Source: Promicromonospora panici (GTDB lineage Bacteria; Actinomycetota; Actinomycetes; Actinomycetales; Cellulomonadaceae). Taken from it: 64,000 nucleotides of DNA. A program made the position numbers and the translations under genes. The DNA lies in contig NZ_UWYY01000020.1 in assembly GCF_900608595.1 (NCBI RefSeq), positions 62,001 to 126,000 on the forward strand. The letters run 5' to 3'. The notes under the pieces were generated by a model. It saw only the letters and a program-made list of their open reading frames with translations, searched no databases and was not told the DNA's origin. Below are positions 34,674 through 43,295 of this stretch, piece after piece; position 1 is the stretch's first letter; every line of letters begins with the position of its first letter.

Positions 34674-35953
34674 GCGTGCCCGCCCGTCAGCGGGAGGACG
34701 GCCTCCACGGCCCATCCGCCCGACCGCTCCGGTCCGGCGGTGACGTCTCCGCCCAGCTCCCGGGCGCGTGACCGCATCCCGGCGATCCCGTTCCCGGGCA
34801 CGAACGGCGAGGTCGGCGGCTCCCCGTCGTCGGAGACACGCAGGCGAAGGGTCCCGGCCTCGACCGTGAGTGCGACGTCGACCCGCGTCCGTCCGCGGGC
34901 ATGGCGGCGCGCGTTGGTGACCGACTCCTGCGCGATGCGATAGGCCGCCGCACCGACGTCGGGCCGGACGCTCTCGACCTCGCCCCGGACCGTGACGACC
35001 ACGGGCGACGGCGGCCCGGCGGCGAGCCGGACGACGTCGGCGGCTCGGGGGCTGGGCTCGACGGTGCGGGTGCTCGCGCTGGCGGTGTCCGCGGTGTCGG
35101 TGCCCGGGGTGTTACCGGTGCTGAGGGGCGAGGCCGGGGCCGGTACCCGTGGCGTACCAGCCGAACCGTCCGCGGTCTGCTCTTCCTCGCGCAGGGTGCG
35201 GACCAGGGCGCGCATCTCGATGAGTGTCTCCTTCGCCTCGCCCTCGATGACTCGCAGGGCCGCCTCCAGCGGGTCGCCGTCGTCTCCGCGATCTCCGATG
35301 CTCCCGCTGTCTGCCCCGTCGGGACGCCCGCGCCGCGCCTCGGCCTGGGCGAGGCCGGCCTGCGCCCGGACGGCGATCCCGGAGACGTGGTGCCCGACGA
35401 TGTCGTGCATGTCCCGGGCGATGCGCTCGCGTTCCTGGGCCCGCGCCTGCGCGAGCGCGCGCTGCCGTGCCGTGGACCGGAAGCGGACCGCCAGCCCGCT
35501 GGCGCCGAGCATTGCGACGACCGAGGCTCCGCCCACCGTGTCGGCACCCGTGGCATGCCCCAGTACCCACGTCAGGCCCAGCGACGCGACCAGGAGCCCC
35601 GCCCCGACGACGACCTGCCGACCGCTCCCCCACCGGAACAGCGCGTAGACCAGGACCGCGCCGTACACCGCCGTGACCAGGTCTCCGGCGTTTCCCGTGG
35701 CCAGCATCACCGCGGTAGAGACCACCGTCGTGGCCACCACGGGCAGCAGCGGGTGCGTGCGGCGCCAGAGCAGCGTCGGGACCAGGACCAGCGCGGCGGC
35801 CACCTGCAGCCAGCGCCACGGCAGCTCGGGCCGCACCAGGCCCTCGATCACCAGGGCCGGGACCACCACCCCGACCAGAGCCCAGTCCCGCCAGACCCGC
35901 ACCGGCGGATCGGACGGCGGCGGCTCGTCCCAGACCGAGCGGATGGCGGACAC
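34670..35953 (-). CDS. Sensor histidine kinase, HisKA_3 type
   Basis: A 427-residue membrane kinase. About five to six hydrophobic segments span residues 25-155. The phospho-acceptor motif is RERIARDMHDIVGHHVSG, and the ATPase domain has AQESVTNARRHARG and GNGIAGMRSRARELGG. Between them is a long Ala/Thr/Asp-rich insertion (about 265-305). The GTG start has TAGCAT 6 bases upstream (35960-35965, complement). It works with the overlapping regulator; the signal is unknown. Confidence 0.92.
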   Translation of the reverse strand: MSAIRSVWDEPPPSDPPVRVWRDWALVGVVVPALVIEGLVRPELPWRWLQVAAALVLVPTLLWRRTHPLLPVVATTVVSTAVMLATGNAGDLVTAVYGAVLVYALFRWGSGRQVVVGAGLLVASLGLTWVLGHATGADTVGGASVVAMLGASGLAVRFRSTARQRALAQARAQERERIARDMHDIVGHHVSGIAVRAQAGLAQAEARRGRPDGADSGSIGDRGDDGDPLEAALRVIEGEAKETLIEMRALVRTLREEEQTADGSAGTPRVPAPASPLSTGNTPGTDTADTASASTRTVEPSPRAADVVRLAAGPPSPVVVTVRGEVESVRPDVGAAAYRIAQESVTNARRHARGRTRVDVALTVEAGTLRLRVSDDGEPPTSPFVPGNGIAGMRSRARELGGDVTAGPERSGGWAVEAVLPLTGGHA

Positions 35954-36065
35954 GGGCTCATGCTACGAGTGCCGGACTTGCCCCGGACCGGGCAAAAGTA
36001 CGAGTTCACCTTCCTGGTCGGGGCTGGTGGTGCGGTGTCGCGGTCGTGGCGTTGGGTGCGCTCGG

Positions 36066-36078
36066 CGCTTGGCACACT
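36066..36078. promoter_or_regulatory. CGCTTGGCACACT motif, copy 2
   Basis: The second exact copy of the 13-base motif at 28828-28840, 113 bases before the kinase start. It sits in an AT-rich run (CACTTTTTCTCTA), lying between the 3' end of rpe and the kinase gene, both on the minus strand. Confidence 0.4.
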
Positions 36079-36127
36079 TTTTCTCTACGGAACGCAAGGC
36101 GCGAAGGGCGCTCAAAAAGGCCCGGCG

Positions 36128-36790
36128 TCAGTGCGTGTGCTTGGCCGCCAGCTCACGCAGCGTCGCGATCTCCGACGGGATGTCCTCGGCCCCGTACACC
36201 GCCGAACCCGCCACGAAGACGTTCGCGCCGGCGTCGGCCGCCCGCTCGATCGTGTCGCGGGACACTCCCCCGTCGACCTGGATCCAGACGTCGAGGCCGG
36301 ACTCGCTCACGGCCTGCCGCGCGCGCCGGATCTTCGGCAGCGTGCCCTCGATGAACGACTGCCCACCGAACCCGGGCTCGACCGTCATCACGAGGATCAT
36401 GTCGATCTCGGCCAGCAGGTCGAGGTAGGGCTCCACCGGGGTCGCCGGGCGCAGGGCCACACCCGCCCGCGACCCGAGCTTGCGCAGCTCGCGGGCGAGG
36501 CGCACCGGGGCCTGCGCCGCCTCGGCATGGAAGGTGACAGACGCCGCCCCCGCCTCCGCGAACTCGGGCGCCCACCGGTCGGGGTTCTCGATCATGAGGT
36601 GCGCGTCCAGCGGGATCGGCGACACCTTCGCGAGCCGCTCGAAGATCGGCAGCCCCAGCGTCAGGTTCGGCACGAAGTGGTTGTCCATGACGTCGACGTG
36701 CGCGTAGTCGGCGGAGGCGATCCGGCCGAGGTCGCGCTCGAGGTTCGCGAAGTCGGCGGACAGGATGCTCGGGGCGATGAGGGCTGCCAT
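36128..36790 (-). CDS. rpe: Ribulose-phosphate 3-epimerase
   Basis: Pentose phosphate pathway enzyme of 220 residues, TIM-barrel. IAPSILSADFANLE, HVDVMDNHFVPNLTLG, DAHLMIENPD, VMTVEPGFGGQSF and VDGGVSRDTI hold the metal ligands and catalytic Asp residues. The ATG at 36790 has TACGCT 6 bases upstream. In many actinobacteria rpe directly follows rsmB; here an accessory block of about 4.8 kb lies between. Confidence 0.95.
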   Translation of the reverse strand: MAALIAPSILSADFANLERDLGRIASADYAHVDVMDNHFVPNLTLGLPIFERLAKVSPIPLDAHLMIENPDRWAPEFAEAGAASVTFHAEAAQAPVRLARELRKLGSRAGVALRPATPVEPYLDLLAEIDMILVMTVEPGFGGQSFIEGTLPKIRRARQAVSESGLDVWIQVDGGVSRDTIERAADAGANVFVAGSAVYGAEDIPSEIATLRELAAKHTH

Positions 36791-36882
36791 GATGCCAGCG
36801 TAGAGCGCGATTCCCTCTGCACCTCGTCGTGCCGCCGAACCGCACCACGCAACTCCACAAGCGCAACGGACCGGGAGCAAAG

Positions 36883-37311
36883 ATGATCCCCGAAGTGAAC
36901 TACTGGGCAGTGATCGTGGCCACGCTGTCCACGCTGGTCGTGGGCTCGCTCTGGTACACACCCAAGGTTCTCGGCACCCGCTGGATGCGCCTGGCGAAAG
37001 TGGACCCGAAGGCCGCCGAGGCCGCCGGCATCTGGCCCATCGTCGTCACCGTGATCGTCAGCTTCCTGACCGCGTGGGTGCTGGCCGGCGCGGTCTACAT
37101 CTCCTGGGAGTTCTACGAGGGCAGCTTCTTCACGGCAGCGGTCGTCACCGCCGTCCTGCTCTGGATCGGGTTCACGGCCGCTCGCATCGTCACGCACGAC
37201 GCGTTCGAGGGCCGCCCGCCGGCGCTCACCACCCTGAACCTGGCGCATGAACTGGTCACGATCCTGGTCATGGCTGTGATCATCGGGGTGTGGCCGCCGG
37301 CGGGAGTCTGA
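36883..37311 (+). CDS. DUF1761 membrane protein
   Basis: A 142-residue membrane protein with four hydrophobic helices. VNYWAVIVATLSTLVVGSLW and an early WYTP are the DUF1761 signature, with a late HELVTILVMAVIIGVWP. Function unknown. GGGAG precedes the ATG by 7 bases. Divergent from rpe and followed at once by a strong hairpin. Confidence 0.82.
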   Translation: MIPEVNYWAVIVATLSTLVVGSLWYTPKVLGTRWMRLAKVDPKAAEAAGIWPIVVTVIVSFLTAWVLAGAVYISWEFYEGSFFTAAVVTAVLLWIGFTAARIVTHDAFEGRPPALTTLNLAHELVTILVMAVIIGVWPPAGV

Positions 37312-37323
37312 CGCCTCAACATC

Positions 37324-37350
37324 GCACCCCGGCTCGTAGGGCCGGGGTGC
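37324..37350 (+). terminator. GC-rich terminator hairpin
   Basis: GCACCCCGGC and GCCGGGGTGC are exact complements around a 7-base loop, 12 bases after the DUF1761 stop. It is followed by GCTGTCTTG, only weakly T-rich. It separates this gene from the convergent hydrolase. Confidence 0.75.
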
Positions 37351-37380
37351 GCTGTCTTGTCCCGCAGGCGGCTCGTCCCC

Positions 37381-38220
37381 CTATGCCATGAGAAAGCCGC
37401 TCAGCGCACCGGCGACCCTGCCGGGCGCGTTCTCCGTGGGGATGTGGCCCGCACCCGGAATGCGGACGAGTGTGGTGTGCGGGATCTCCGCGGCGAACCG
37501 CTCGGCGTACTCGAGCTTCTGGAAGCCGTCGTCCACGCCCCAGACGAGCAGCTTGGGCGTCGCTGACTCCCGGAGCGCGGGCAGGAGATCAAGGGTGTAG
37601 CGGCTGTCGGCCGCACCCGCCAGGGCAAGCCAAGAGCGGCGGACCCGCGCGTCGGTCCACGGATCCAGGTACTCCGCGATCAGCTGCTCGGTGGCGGCGC
37701 CCGCCAGCGCGCCGGTCACGGCCTGTCTGCGCGCGTCGAGCACCTCGTCGGCGGTGGTAGCGGCGGCGACCTCGGGGTCGCGGAACCGGGCCACGCTGGG
37801 CACCGGCCAGGAGTCGTAGGTGACCGAGTTCATCAGGGCGAACCGGGACACCTCCAGCCGGTCGTGCGCGAGGAGGTGCTGGGCGATGGCGCCGCCGATG
37901 TCATGGCCGACCACCGCGAATGGCCCGGAGAGCTCCAGCGCCGAGGCGAAGCGCACCACCCAGTCCGCGAGCGCCGGGACCGTGCCCGTCGCCAGGGTGA
38001 GCTCGCCGCCCGAACGGCCGAGGCCGGGGAGGTCGACCGCGATAGGCCGCAGCCCGGCCTCGGCGAGCTGGTCCAGCACCGGGAGCCAGACCCGGCTCCA
38101 GTACGTGCCGTGCAGCAGCAGCACGGGCGGGCCGTCCTGTTCGACGGTCAGGTAGCTCGCCGCTTCGCCGTCGACCTGGACCGTGGTCCTCAGCACTCTC
38201 GTCCCAGTGTTTTCGCTCAT
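37381..38220 (-). CDS. Alpha/beta hydrolase with aspartate nucleophile
   Basis: A 279-residue hydrolase. The oxyanion motif is LLLHGTYWSR, and the nucleophile elbow GHDIGG has Asp rather than Ser, as in epoxide hydrolases and haloalkane dehalogenases. The acid is likely in VWGVDDGFQ and the base His in GAGHIPTENAP. The substrate is not known. The ATG at 38220 is preferred, since the frame before it has no family match. It is divergent, 70 bases away, from a DJ-1/AraC regulator that probably controls it. Confidence 0.87.
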   Translation of the reverse strand: MSENTGTRVLRTTVQVDGEAASYLTVEQDGPPVLLLHGTYWSRVWLPVLDQLAEAGLRPIAVDLPGLGRSGGELTLATGTVPALADWVVRFASALELSGPFAVVGHDIGGAIAQHLLAHDRLEVSRFALMNSVTYDSWPVPSVARFRDPEVAAATTADEVLDARRQAVTGALAGAATEQLIAEYLDPWTDARVRRSWLALAGAADSRYTLDLLPALRESATPKLLVWGVDDGFQKLEYAERFAAEIPHTTLVRIPGAGHIPTENAPGRVAGALSGFLMA

Positions 38221-38290
38221 GGGACCACTGTGGCCGCCGCCGGCTTCCCGGTCGAGAGTCAGGAAAGACACCCTTGGGTATATTCCTGCC

Positions 38291-39241
38291 ATGGACCTGC
38301 ACCGGGTGGTCGCCCTGCTCAACGAGCCCCAGTCGCCCTTCGAGCTGTCTTGTGCCGCCGAGGTCTTCGACACCGCCCTGCCGGGCGATCCGGCCCGCTA
38401 CAGCTTCGGGATCTGCGCTGAACGCCCCGGTGCGCTACGGACCACAGTCGGCTATTCGGTGCTGGTCGACGCCGGGCTGGAGGCCCTGCGGGAGGCGGAC
38501 ACAGTCGTCGTCCCCGGCTGGCAGCCGCCCGGGGCCGCTGCGCCGTCGGCCGTCCTGGAGGCGTTGCGGGCGGCACACCGCCGGGGAGCGCGGGTCGTCG
38601 CGATCTGCACGGGGGCGTTCGTCCTCGCTCAGGCCGGGCTGCTCGACGGGCGCCGGGCCACCACGCACTGGCGTAACGCCGCCAAGCTCGCGGCAGACCA
38701 TCCCGAGGTCCAGGTCGACGAGGACGTGCTCTACGTGGACCACGGCGACGTGGCGACGAGCGCGGGATCCGGCGCGGGCATCGACCTGTGCCTGCATCTG
38801 GTGCGATCAGACCACGGGGCCGCCTACGCCGCCCAGGTCGCCCGGAACATGGTCCTGCCACCGCACCGGGAGGGCAGCCAGCTCCAGTACGCCACGCAGC
38901 CCGCGCCGGCCCGGACGGACGAGTCCCTGGCCCCGCTGTTGGAGTGGGCAACCTCCCGCCTCGATACCCCGCTGACCCTGGACCGGCTCGCCGAGCACGC
39001 CGGGCTGTCCAGCCGGACCCTCGCCCGCCGGTTCGCCGAACAGCTCGGCATCAGCCCAGGACAGTGGCTCCTCCGCCAGCGCCTCGACGCGGCACGCGTC
39101 CTGCTGGAGCAGACCGGCCTGCCGGTCGAGGCGATCGCCACCCGGGTGGGTCTCACGTCCGCCGTCAACCTCCGACGCCGTTTCCGGGCGCACCTGGGCA
39201 CGACGCCTGGCGCCTACCGACGGGTCTTCAGCGAGACCTGA
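38291..39241 (+). CDS. GlxA/FtrA-type AraC-family regulator
   Basis: A 316-residue regulator. The N-terminal DJ-1/PfpI-like domain has RVVAICTGAFVLAQAGLLDGR-type sequence with the conserved Cys in AICTG. The C-terminal AraC domain has two helix-turn-helices: LDRLAEHAGLSSRTLARRF and VEAIATRVGLTSAVNLRRRF. TATATT lies 6 bases before the ATG (38279-38284), a strong leaderless -10. Likely controls the divergent hydrolase. Confidence 0.9.
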   Translation: MDLHRVVALLNEPQSPFELSCAAEVFDTALPGDPARYSFGICAERPGALRTTVGYSVLVDAGLEALREADTVVVPGWQPPGAAAPSAVLEALRAAHRRGARVVAICTGAFVLAQAGLLDGRRATTHWRNAAKLAADHPEVQVDEDVLYVDHGDVATSAGSGAGIDLCLHLVRSDHGAAYAAQVARNMVLPPHREGSQLQYATQPAPARTDESLAPLLEWATSRLDTPLTLDRLAEHAGLSSRTLARRFAEQLGISPGQWLLRQRLDAARVLLEQTGLPVEAIATRVGLTSAVNLRRRFRAHLGTTPGAYRRVFSET

Positions 39242-39399
39242 AGTCCCAAGGCGACAGCTGCTGACTGGCCAACGTCGCTGCGGCCTTGTGAGCGCGGCGC
39301 GGTCCGAGCAGCCGACGGCGCAACCCGCCGTCCTGGAGTTCACCCGCGCTGTATCCCTAGATCGTGGCCCGACTTCCTGCCACGGACTAGCCTCCCCGA

Positions 39400-40203
39400 G
39401 TGGCAAAGCAGCAGGGACCCGCGCAGTCCGGCGGCACAACAGGGCCCGCGAACCCCGGCGGTCGCGCCGCCTACTGGAGCGCTTTATTCCGCGTCGCGGA
39501 GATCCGGGCTCGATCGACGCCGCAGCTCGTCGCAATCGTCTCCCTTGCGATCGCATTCCCGTGGATGACGATCACGCGCATCTACGAGGGCGCCCCCTTC
39601 GACTGGGTATGGATTGCGCTCCTTCTCATCGCAGACCTGACGATTCTGTTCTGCCTGCCGGGCTTGGGCGTCGCGATCGCGGAGCTCGCACAGCGGGCGT
39701 GGCGCTTCGTCACACGGGATGACGGTCCGCTACTGCCACGCCTTGCCCGTTCGGCCACCAAGTTCACCGCAGAGGGCCGCAGGGACATGGGGCGCTGGCT
39801 CGACGGCGTGAGCGGAATTGTCGTGTTCAGCATTCTCGTCACCCCAATCCTGGCCATAGCCGTCGGCGCCTTGGTCGCCTACGAGGCGATCCGTGAGGGC
39901 CGAGCCGTCGGTTCCTGGTTCCTCGGCCCCGTCGTGGCAGTCATCGCGCTCTGGGTTCTCCCCGTCTCCATTCCGGCGACGATCGGATCGTTCGCTCGAC
40001 GCATCAGCCGCAGGCGGCCGGAGCGACGCGGCGCCAGAAGGAAGCTCGCCGGGCAATGGAGCGGCGGATCGCTGCCCTATCGCAGCCGAAGAGCGCGCGG
40101 CGATCGGTATGGGCGCGACTCCGCGACAGCCACGCCGCTGCGCGGACCAACCTCTCCAAAGCTCCGATTACGAGTGTCTGGGGAGCCGTCCTCGGCATCC
40201 TGA
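39400..40203 (+). CDS. Membrane protein of unknown family
   Basis: A 267-residue product with four hydrophobic helices: about 42-58, 64-90, 140-165 and 170-195. After residue 205 it is an Arg/Ser-rich tail. That tail overlaps the next gene by 148 bases, and looks like read-through into another frame, so the functional part may end near 40060 or a frameshift may be present. TAGCCT lies 6 bases before the GTG start. I do not recognise the family. Confidence 0.6.
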   Translation: MAKQQGPAQSGGTTGPANPGGRAAYWSALFRVAEIRARSTPQLVAIVSLAIAFPWMTITRIYEGAPFDWVWIALLLIADLTILFCLPGLGVAIAELAQRAWRFVTRDDGPLLPRLARSATKFTAEGRRDMGRWLDGVSGIVVFSILVTPILAIAVGALVAYEAIREGRAVGSWFLGPVVAVIALWVLPVSIPATIGSFARRISRRRPERRGARRKLAGQWSGGSLPYRSRRARGDRYGRDSATATPLRGPTSPKLRLRVSGEPSSAS

Positions 40204-41144
40204 TCTTTTGGATTCCCTTCGCCTGGATCACCGCCGAACACCTGGCCACGCCCTTCATCCTCGACACCCGTGGCGTCACCGTCGAGGCGACCGTCGACCA
40301 TAGGAGCTACGGCAGAGGTGCCCATTCGCTTGAGGTGCGCACCCTCGACGAACCGCAGTTCTCGATCACCCTCCACCACTGGCCCCGGGATCTGGAGGTC
40401 GGCGACCGGTTCGAGCTGACGTACGACCCGCAGCAGCCGACCCGAGCGTCCGCGGAAGGCACACCCTGGGTCGATGCCGTAATCAGCGAATTCGTCCTCT
40501 TGGACCTGTTCTTCCTGCCATGGGGAATCCTGCTTGTTCCGATCCTCGGAGAGCTCGCGCGCCGCGCGAGGAGCGGCCTGGTCGCGAGGACAGCGCTGAA
40601 GGACAGCGACGGGACGCCACGAAGTCCGCTCCAAGACCTGCGTCGGGGGTACAGGTTCGCTGTCCATCACCTGCGCGACGATGCCCGGACACAGCCGCGG
40701 ATCATGGCCTTCACCCTGTTCCTGCTCATTCCAGGACTGGTCACCCTCGCAAGCGGAAGCTTCGTCGTGGTCCAGGCCGCACAGGCCGCCGCGCTGTACC
40801 AACGAGGGACGTCAGGCATGGCAATCGTCGACCGCACAAACATGGTCTCGGGGCCGTTCGAGTACGCGGACATCCAGTTCGCGGTGAACGGGTCGCCGGA
40901 CAGGACCGTTCGGACGACGACCACCCACCTCGCCGAACCTCACTTCGAGGGCACGTCCCTCAGGATCGTCTACGACCCGAAGCACCCGGAGAATGCGATC
41001 GAAGCGGGCGCGATCCCGTGGGGCTGGGCCGAGTGGACCGCGACCGCCGTCTTCATCGCCGCCGGAGCGTTCGCCGCAACAAGCATTCCAGCCGCTGTCC
41101 CACCGCTGCTGCGCCGGACGCACGAACGAACCGACGCCAGGTAG
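40056..41144 (+). CDS. Membrane protein with two DUF3592-like domains
   Basis: A 362-residue protein. Each half has an extracytoplasmic beta domain between membrane helices: GVTVEATVDHRSYG...VGDRFELTYDPQQP and GTSGMAIVDRTNM...LRIVYDPKHPENA. The YDPxxP ending is the DUF3592 hallmark. Hydrophobic helices lie around 44-62, 145-165, 215-245 and 330-350. Its start lies inside the preceding gene, and no better start is visible. Function unknown. The next gene, 9 bases on, repeats the same domain. Confidence 0.7.
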   Translation: MERRIAALSQPKSARRSVWARLRDSHAAARTNLSKAPITSVWGAVLGILIFWIPFAWITAEHLATPFILDTRGVTVEATVDHRSYGRGAHSLEVRTLDEPQFSITLHHWPRDLEVGDRFELTYDPQQPTRASAEGTPWVDAVISEFVLLDLFFLPWGILLVPILGELARRARSGLVARTALKDSDGTPRSPLQDLRRGYRFAVHHLRDDARTQPRIMAFTLFLLIPGLVTLASGSFVVVQAAQAAALYQRGTSGMAIVDRTNMVSGPFEYADIQFAVNGSPDRTVRTTTTHLAEPHFEGTSLRIVYDPKHPENAIEAGAIPWGWAEWTATAVFIAAGAFAATSIPAAVPPLLRRTHERTDAR

Positions 41145-41153
41145 GAGCACGGA

Positions 41154-41648
41154 ATGTTCCGCAAGTTCCACGACGAGACGTACGACCTCCGCACCATGAG
41201 CACCAGGCGCCTCTGGTTCAACGCGCTCGTCTTCCCATGCGTCATCGTGCTCGGCATCTTCTTGATCGCAGATACCTACGAGTCGCAGCGCATCCTGGAG
41301 AGCAGGGGTGTCGTAGTCGACGCCGTCGTCGTTGAGCACGAAAACCGGCTGCAACTGGAGATCTTGGCCAAGGGGGGCGGCCAAGCACGCTACGTAGCCA
41401 GCCCCGATGACGCACTCGCCGTCGGCGACGTGGTCACGATCCGCTATGACCCTCGGGATCCGACGAACTTCGCTCCGACCATGGACACCCAGCTCGGCGG
41501 CCTCATGGTCCTCTTCGGGGCAGTCTTGACCATCATGGCTGGGTTGTGGTTGTTCCAGACCGTCGAGCTGATCGGGCGTCGTGCCGGGCGCCGCAAACGC
41601 CAGCCCAGGAACCTCGGGTGCAATCCGAACCCGAGGTCCACTGACTGA
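41154..41648 (+). CDS. Small membrane protein with DUF3592-like domain
   Basis: A 164-residue protein: one helix (about 22-40), a single domain with SRGVVVDAVVVEHEN and VGDVVTIRYDPRDPTNF, a second helix (LMVLFGAVLTIMAGLWLF) and a basic tail. It repeats the domain found twice in the preceding gene, 9 bases upstream, so the two probably form an operon derived by duplication. It converges on rsmB 12 bases away. Function unknown. Confidence 0.7.
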   Translation: MFRKFHDETYDLRTMSTRRLWFNALVFPCVIVLGIFLIADTYESQRILESRGVVVDAVVVEHENRLQLEILAKGGGQARYVASPDDALAVGDVVTIRYDPRDPTNFAPTMDTQLGGLMVLFGAVLTIMAGLWLFQTVELIGRRAGRRKRQPRNLGCNPNPRSTD

Positions 41649-41660
41649 CCGGCCCTCGGC

Positions 41661-43295
41661 TCACACCGTCCGCCGAAGCAGCGTCAGGTGCATCGCGTCC
41701 GTGCCGTGCACGTGCGGCCACAGCTGCACGTCGTCGCGGTCCGACAGGGGGATCTCCGCGGCGTCCGGCCCCGGGCGGACGGCGGCGCGCACCGCTGCGG
41801 GGGTGTCGAGCCGTTCGACGTCGTCGCGCTTCTTCAGCACGTCCGCGACCACGAGCTGCGTCTCGGCCAGGTGCGGCGAGCATGTCACGTACGCCACCAC
41901 TCCCCCGGGCCGGACGGCGTCCAGCGCCGAGGCGAGCAGCTCGCGCTGCAGGCCGGTGAGCGCGGCGAGGTCCGACGGCGTCCGCCGCCACCGGCTCTCG
42001 GGCCGACGGCGCAGCGCGCCCAGCCCCGTGCACGGAGCGTCGACGAGCACGCGGTCGTAGGCGCCCGGCTCGTCCGCGCCGACCTCGCGCCCGTCGCCGG
42101 TGCGGACCTCCTCGACCACGCCGTCGGGCATGGCGGCCAGCGCACCCGCGACCAGGCGGGCGCGGTGCGGCGTCACCTCGTTGGCGACCAGGGTCGCCCC
42201 CCGCTGCGCGGCCAGCGCCGCCAGCAAGGCCGCCTTGCCGCCCGGGCCGGCGCACAGGTCCAGCCAGCGCTCGCCCGCGCCGTCCGACACGGCAGTGCCA
42301 TCGGACGCAGTGCTCGGAGACGCAGTACCCCCGGCCACAACACCGCTCAAAGGCGCTCCTGCCAGGGCGAGGGTCACGAGCTGCGAGCCCTCGTCCTGAA
42401 CGCCGGCGAGGCCCTCCCGGATCGCGGGGATCCCGGACGGGTCCGAGCCCTCCAGCCGCAGCGCGGTGGGCGCCCAGCGGCCGGCGACCAGGTCGGCGTC
42501 GCCCCATGCCGCCTCGTCGGCCACGTCGACCAGGCCGGGCCGGGCCACCAGGGTGACGCGCGGCGAGGCGTTGTCGGCGGCCAGCAGGTCCGCGATCTCG
42601 TCGGCCGCGCGCCCGTTGCCGACCAGCGCCTCGCGCAGGGCCCGGGCGATCCACAGCGGGTGGGACTCGGTGGCCGCGAGACCGGTCAGGGGGTCGGGAG
42701 CCTCCTTCTCGAGCACGGACAGCCACTCCTCCAGCGGGCGCTCCGACACCCGGCGCAGCACCGCGTTGACCATCTGCGCGGGCCCGGCGCCCACGCGGTT
42801 GCGCGCGAGCCCCACCGTCTCGGAGACCGCCGCGTGCACGGGCACGCGCATGCCGAGGACCTGATGGGCGCCGAGGCGCAGCACGTCCAGCAGCGCCGGG
42901 TCGAGCCCGGGCAGCGGCCGGTCCACGCAGGTGGCCAGGATGGCGTCGTAGCGGCCGCGCAGGCGCAACGTGCCGTAGGTCAGCTCGGTCGCGAAGCCGG
43001 CGTCGCGACCGCGGATGCGCCGCTCCCGCAGCAGCGGGGGCAGCACCAGGTTCGCGTACGCGTCCGACTCGTCGACCTCGCGCAACACGTCGAACGCGGC
43101 CATCCGGGCCGGGTCCGTGCGCTTGCGGCGCTCCGACGGCGCCTGCGACGTGCGCGGCCGGTCACCGCCCCGGGACCGCGACGCCGAGCGCTGGCGCCCG
43201 GAAGAGTTGCGCCGGTCGTCGTCGAAGCGACGGCCGCCTGCACCGCCGTCGCGGGAATCACCTCGTGCGCCGCCATCACCCTCGTACCCGCTCAC
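41661..43295 (-). CDS. rsmB: 16S rRNA (cytosine-967-C5)-methyltransferase
   Basis: A 544-residue RNA methyltransferase, longer than the usual 430-470. The first 60 residues are an Arg/Gly/Asp/Ser-rich tail. A NusB-like domain follows (ARMAAFDVLREVDE...FATELTYGTLR). The SAM domain has WLDLCAGPGGKAALLAALA, DAPCTGLGALRRRPE and the second catalytic Cys in VAYVTCSPH. An Ala/Ser/Thr insert (STASDGTAVSDG) breaks the domain before the SAM motif. The GTG start overlaps the fmt stop by 4 bases. Confidence 0.93.
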   Translation of the reverse strand: MSGYEGDGGARGDSRDGGAGGRRFDDDRRNSSGRQRSASRSRGGDRPRTSQAPSERRKRTDPARMAAFDVLREVDESDAYANLVLPPLLRERRIRGRDAGFATELTYGTLRLRGRYDAILATCVDRPLPGLDPALLDVLRLGAHQVLGMRVPVHAAVSETVGLARNRVGAGPAQMVNAVLRRVSERPLEEWLSVLEKEAPDPLTGLAATESHPLWIARALREALVGNGRAADEIADLLAADNASPRVTLVARPGLVDVADEAAWGDADLVAGRWAPTALRLEGSDPSGIPAIREGLAGVQDEGSQLVTLALAGAPLSGVVAGGTASPSTASDGTAVSDGAGERWLDLCAGPGGKAALLAALAAQRGATLVANEVTPHRARLVAGALAAMPDGVVEEVRTGDGREVGADEPGAYDRVLVDAPCTGLGALRRRPESRWRRTPSDLAALTGLQRELLASALDAVRPGGVVAYVTCSPHLAETQLVVADVLKKRDDVERLDTPAAVRAAVRPGPDAAEIPLSDRDDVQLWPHVHGTDAMHLTLLRRTV

